Shown: one piece after another, positions 5,421 through 6,096 of the stretch
How the letters are laid out: the number at the start of each line of letters is the position of its first letter
How positions within the stretch are numbered: the stretch's first letter is position 1
Assembly: GCA_002351365.1 (NCBI GenBank)
Contig: DEGE01000018.1
Coordinates: 10,037-16,132, forward strand
Direction: 5' to 3'
Length of the DNA stretch: 6,096 nucleotides
DNA from: Candidatus Saccharibacteria bacterium UBA2834
Lineage (GTDB): Bacteria; Patescibacteriota; Saccharimonadia; Saccharimonadales; Saccharimonadaceae
Position numbers and translations under genes: made by a program
Notes under the pieces: model-generated
What the model was told of the DNA's origin: nothing
Databases searched by the model: none
The model's input: the letters and a program-made list of their open reading frames with translations, nothing else

Positions 5421-6096
5421 AACTTTTGCTAGAATTGGCGCTGCTGTGATGGCCTTTGTAACCCTTGCCGGCTATACGATGCCGGCTTATGCCGAAGTTG
5501 AAGATTTTATCGACAAATTTGCGGCAAATAATATTATGTTTTACAACCCTGAAGAGTGTACTGGTGGCAGTTCAGAGGTTTCCACGATTGGTGGCACTGC
5601 CGTAATTAGCGGGTCGACGGCTGAAGAAAAGATTTGGTCTGGCCTGAAGTCGATGGGACTAAGTGATGAAATTACGGCTGGCATTATGGGCAACATGCAG
5701 GGAGAAAGCGGTTTTAGCCCAGCTCGTTATGAAGACTCGCATCGTGATGTGTGGGAAAGCGGTTTTGACTGGGAGCATGATCCTTCTAGCGGGTATGGCG
5801 TCGGTTTGATTCAGTGGTCGGGGTCGCGCCGCGTTACTTTCTTTGAGGACATGCGCGCCAAGAATAACGATTTAGTTGAAAAATATATCAAAAAGCCTGG
5901 TACTTATGGTGCTATGGGTGGCGATGCGTTTATTCAGGCCGCTGACAGCATGGCGGAAGCGGATGCCCTCTACTCTCTTGAGATTACTTTTCTAATCAAT
6001 GAAATGAAGGGAAATTCCGGCTATAGCGAAGTCTTTAACGAGACGACAGTATCCGGTGCCGCAATCCGTTTTTCGGTGAACGTTGAGGGATGTAGT
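5410..6096 (+). CDS. Secreted phage-tail-type lysozyme (peptidoglycan hydrolase), 3' end outside window
   Basis: The frame is open for 229 codons from the ATG at 5410 to the right edge. Residues 1-28 are a Sec signal peptide: basic MKTKTFAR, a hydrophobic core, and a probable AYA cleavage site after residue 28. A short segment with NNIMFYNPEEC (Cys50) and a Gly/Ser/Thr linker lead to a lysozyme fold of the phage-tail lysozyme type (as in Phage_lysozyme2), from about residue 70. It contains EKIWSGLKSMGLSDEITAGI, then MGNMQGESGF, where Glu99 is the likely catalytic acid, then YGVGLIQWSGSRR (129-141). The family cleaves the glycan strands of peptidoglycan. The start overlaps the previous gene by 11 nt in another frame; AGGG lies about 12 nt upstream, so translational coupling is likely. 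Export implies action on the cell's own wall or on a host wall. Domains beyond residue 229, such as a wall-binding module, cannot be seen. Confidence 0.92.
   Translation, partial: MKTKTFARIGAAVMAFVTLAGYTMPAYAEVEDFIDKFAANNIMFYNPEECTGGSSEVSTIGGTAVISGSTAEEKIWSGLKSMGLSDEITAGIMGNMQGESGFSPARYEDSHRDVWESGFDWEHDPSSGYGVGLIQWSGSRRVTFFEDMRAKNNDLVEKYIKKPGTYGAMGGDAFIQAADSMAEADALYSLEITFLINEMKGNSGYSEVFNETTVSGAAIRFSVNVEGCS

Noticed and set aside
1..6096. CRISPR arrays, insertion sequences, tRNA or rRNA genes, prophage genes
   Set aside because: No regularly spaced repeats, transposase, terminal inverted repeats or RNA gene signatures were seen. The lysozyme is of phage-tail type but has a signal peptide and no phage genes around it.

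Overview
The window looks like a chromosomal segment of a Candidate Phyla Radiation bacterium, most likely Candidatus Saccharibacteria (TM7). This is inferred from gene content, since the window has no rRNA gene. The main clue at the right end is a secreted phage-tail-type lysozyme preceded by a single-pass membrane protein. Its mature N-terminus carries an 'NNIMFYNPEEC'-like segment that I recall from Saccharibacteria wall hydrolases. Other clues are several lineage-type hypothetical membrane proteins, a minimal rplJ-rplL block and short intergenic gaps. The standard genetic code fits: all six genes whose ends are visible stop with TAA, and none has an in-frame TGA.

Left part, minus strand (1-1154). 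An acidic hydrophilic protein is cut by the left edge and has its own extended -10 promoter. A rho-independent terminator separates it from a 172-residue cytoplasmic protein made of a short coiled coil and two copies of a small beta-rich domain. That second gene has a clear TTGACA/TATCAT promoter.

Middle, minus strand (1155-3471). Two tandem genes (362 then 400 residues in transcription order) encode paralogous membrane proteins. Each has a long charged, probably disordered cytoplasmic N-terminus, a conserved juxtamembrane block (YPEV ... PED ... W ... KQAR.ET), about six membrane helices and a C-terminal D.MAGK signature. They share a near-identical 5' flank and lack Shine-Dalgarno sequences. 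I do not recognise the family.

Right-centre, minus strand (3490-4697). The ribosomal stalk operon rplJ-rplL runs from a strong promoter through a recognisable L10 leader RNA to a strong terminator. Both genes have canonical Shine-Dalgarno sites.

Right end, plus strand (4723-6096). Divergent from rplJ is a two-gene unit with an 11-nt overlap: a membrane-anchored protein with a PEGA-like ectodomain, then a signal-peptide-bearing lysozyme with the candidate catalytic Glu present. The lysozyme gene runs off the right edge. The pair probably acts at the cell surface on peptidoglycan, either the cell's own or that of a host bacterium.

The most interesting unexplained items are the tandem membrane paralogs with rearranged linker modules, and the shared ATAAGC element 3-4 nt before the ATG of three surface-protein genes, which suggests a leaderless or near-leaderless initiation class.
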